A DNA stretch of 6,209 nucleotides, from positions 1 to 6,209 of the forward strand of contig JAENZU010000223.1 in NCBI GenBank assembly GCA_016841125.1. The letters are read 5' to 3'. This stretch comes from Melioribacter sp. Lineage in GTDB: Bacteria; Bacteroidota; Ignavibacteria; Ignavibacteriales; Melioribacteraceae. The position numbers were made by a program, and so were the translations under genes. A model generated the notes under the pieces. The model made no database searches, was not told where the DNA came from, and saw only the letters and a program-made list of their open reading frames with translations. Below, one piece after another: positions 6,117 through 6,209 of the stretch. Each line of letters starts with the position of its first letter. Within the stretch, counting starts at the first letter, position 1.

Positions 6117-6131
6117 AAATCGATTTAAAAA
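6112..6131. promoter_or_regulatory. Perfect 20-base AT-rich palindrome upstream of the last ORF
   Basis: The sequence from 6112 to 6131 reads identically on both strands, centred on CG at 6121/6122, with half-site TTTTTAAATC. It overlaps the terminator U-tract at its left end and ends 3 bases before the ATG of the next ORF. It could be an operator for a dimeric regulator of that gene. It could also be a simple by-product of a T-run facing an A-run around an AAATCGATTT core. No function is shown. Confidence 0.3.
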
Positions 6132-6134
6132 AAC

Positions 6135-6209
6135 ATGAAATTCTTAATACCATCAAACCTTTTCACCGCGATCTTTGCTTTGAATTTACCGCAGGCTTAT
6201 AAAGAAAAT
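6135..6209 (+). CDS. Start of an unrecognised gene, cut by the right window edge
   Basis: An ATG at 6135 opens a frame of 25 codons that continues without a stop to the last base of the window. The visible peptide begins MKFLIPSNLFTAIFALNLPQ and is moderately hydrophobic, with one Lys near the start. That could suit either a buried first strand of a soluble enzyme or a weak signal-like segment; I do not recognise the family. No Shine-Dalgarno is visible, only an A-rich stretch before the ATG. It lies just after the terminator of the rplS cluster, so it should have its own promoter, which would have to overlap the terminator/palindrome region. With only 25 codons visible, its reality as a gene is likely but unproven. 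Confidence 0.45.
   Translation, partial: MKFLIPSNLFTAIFALNLPQAYKEN

Noticed and set aside
1..6209. A novel defence, mobile or metabolic system in this window
   Set aside because: Every complete gene belongs to a well-known core family in a commonly conserved order; there are no repeats, integrases, transposases or atypical composition to suggest an accessory island.

Overview
This window is an ordinary, densely packed, all-forward housekeeping segment from an AT-rich bacterial chromosome. I see no mobile element, CRISPR array, tRNA, rRNA, phage gene or defence gene, and no previously undescribed system. The best guess for the source is the Bacteroidota/Chlorobiota/Ignavibacteriota side of the tree. 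That guess rests on three things: a ribosomal protein S16 with a long Lys/Glu-rich tail, ATP synthase alpha and gamma genes that are not followed by beta and epsilon, and a TrmD with an AGHYKG variant of the usual CGRYEG motif. An Ignavibacteria-like organism would fit, but this is inference without any database comparison.

Layout: positions 1-1374 hold the 3' part of atpA (its first roughly 60-70 codons lie outside the window), followed after 42 bases by atpG (1417-2298). A 57-base gap with a weak candidate promoter leads into ffh (2356-3690), the SRP GTPase gene. Then come rpsP (3721-4212, TTG start), a small KH-domain gene of the khpA/ylqC type (4293-4526), rimM (4532-5044, TTG start), trmD (5031-5714, overlapping rimM) and rplS (5717-6064). 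A clear intrinsic terminator at 6086-6116 closes the cluster. After it lies a perfect 20-base AT-rich palindrome, then the first 25 codons of a gene I do not recognise, which runs off the right edge.

How the genes work together: atpA and atpG encode parts of the F1 sector of ATP synthase. From ffh to rplS the cluster is the widely conserved translation and secretion block: SRP targeting of nascent membrane proteins (Ffh), ribosomal proteins S16 and L19, 30S maturation (RimM), an RNA-binding KH protein, and m1G37 tRNA methylation that preserves reading frame (TrmD). The tight spacing of khpA-rimM-trmD-rplS (5 bases, a 14-base overlap, 2 bases) points to translational coupling in one transcript ending at the terminator. 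The 57-base atpG-ffh gap and the 80-base rpsP-khpA gap are the only internal places with room for extra regulation.

Points worth a second look are modest: the atpAG-ffh junction, the very short Shine-Dalgarno spacing at ffh, the repetitive S16 tail, the degenerate N-terminal motif of RimM, and the palindrome next to the terminator.
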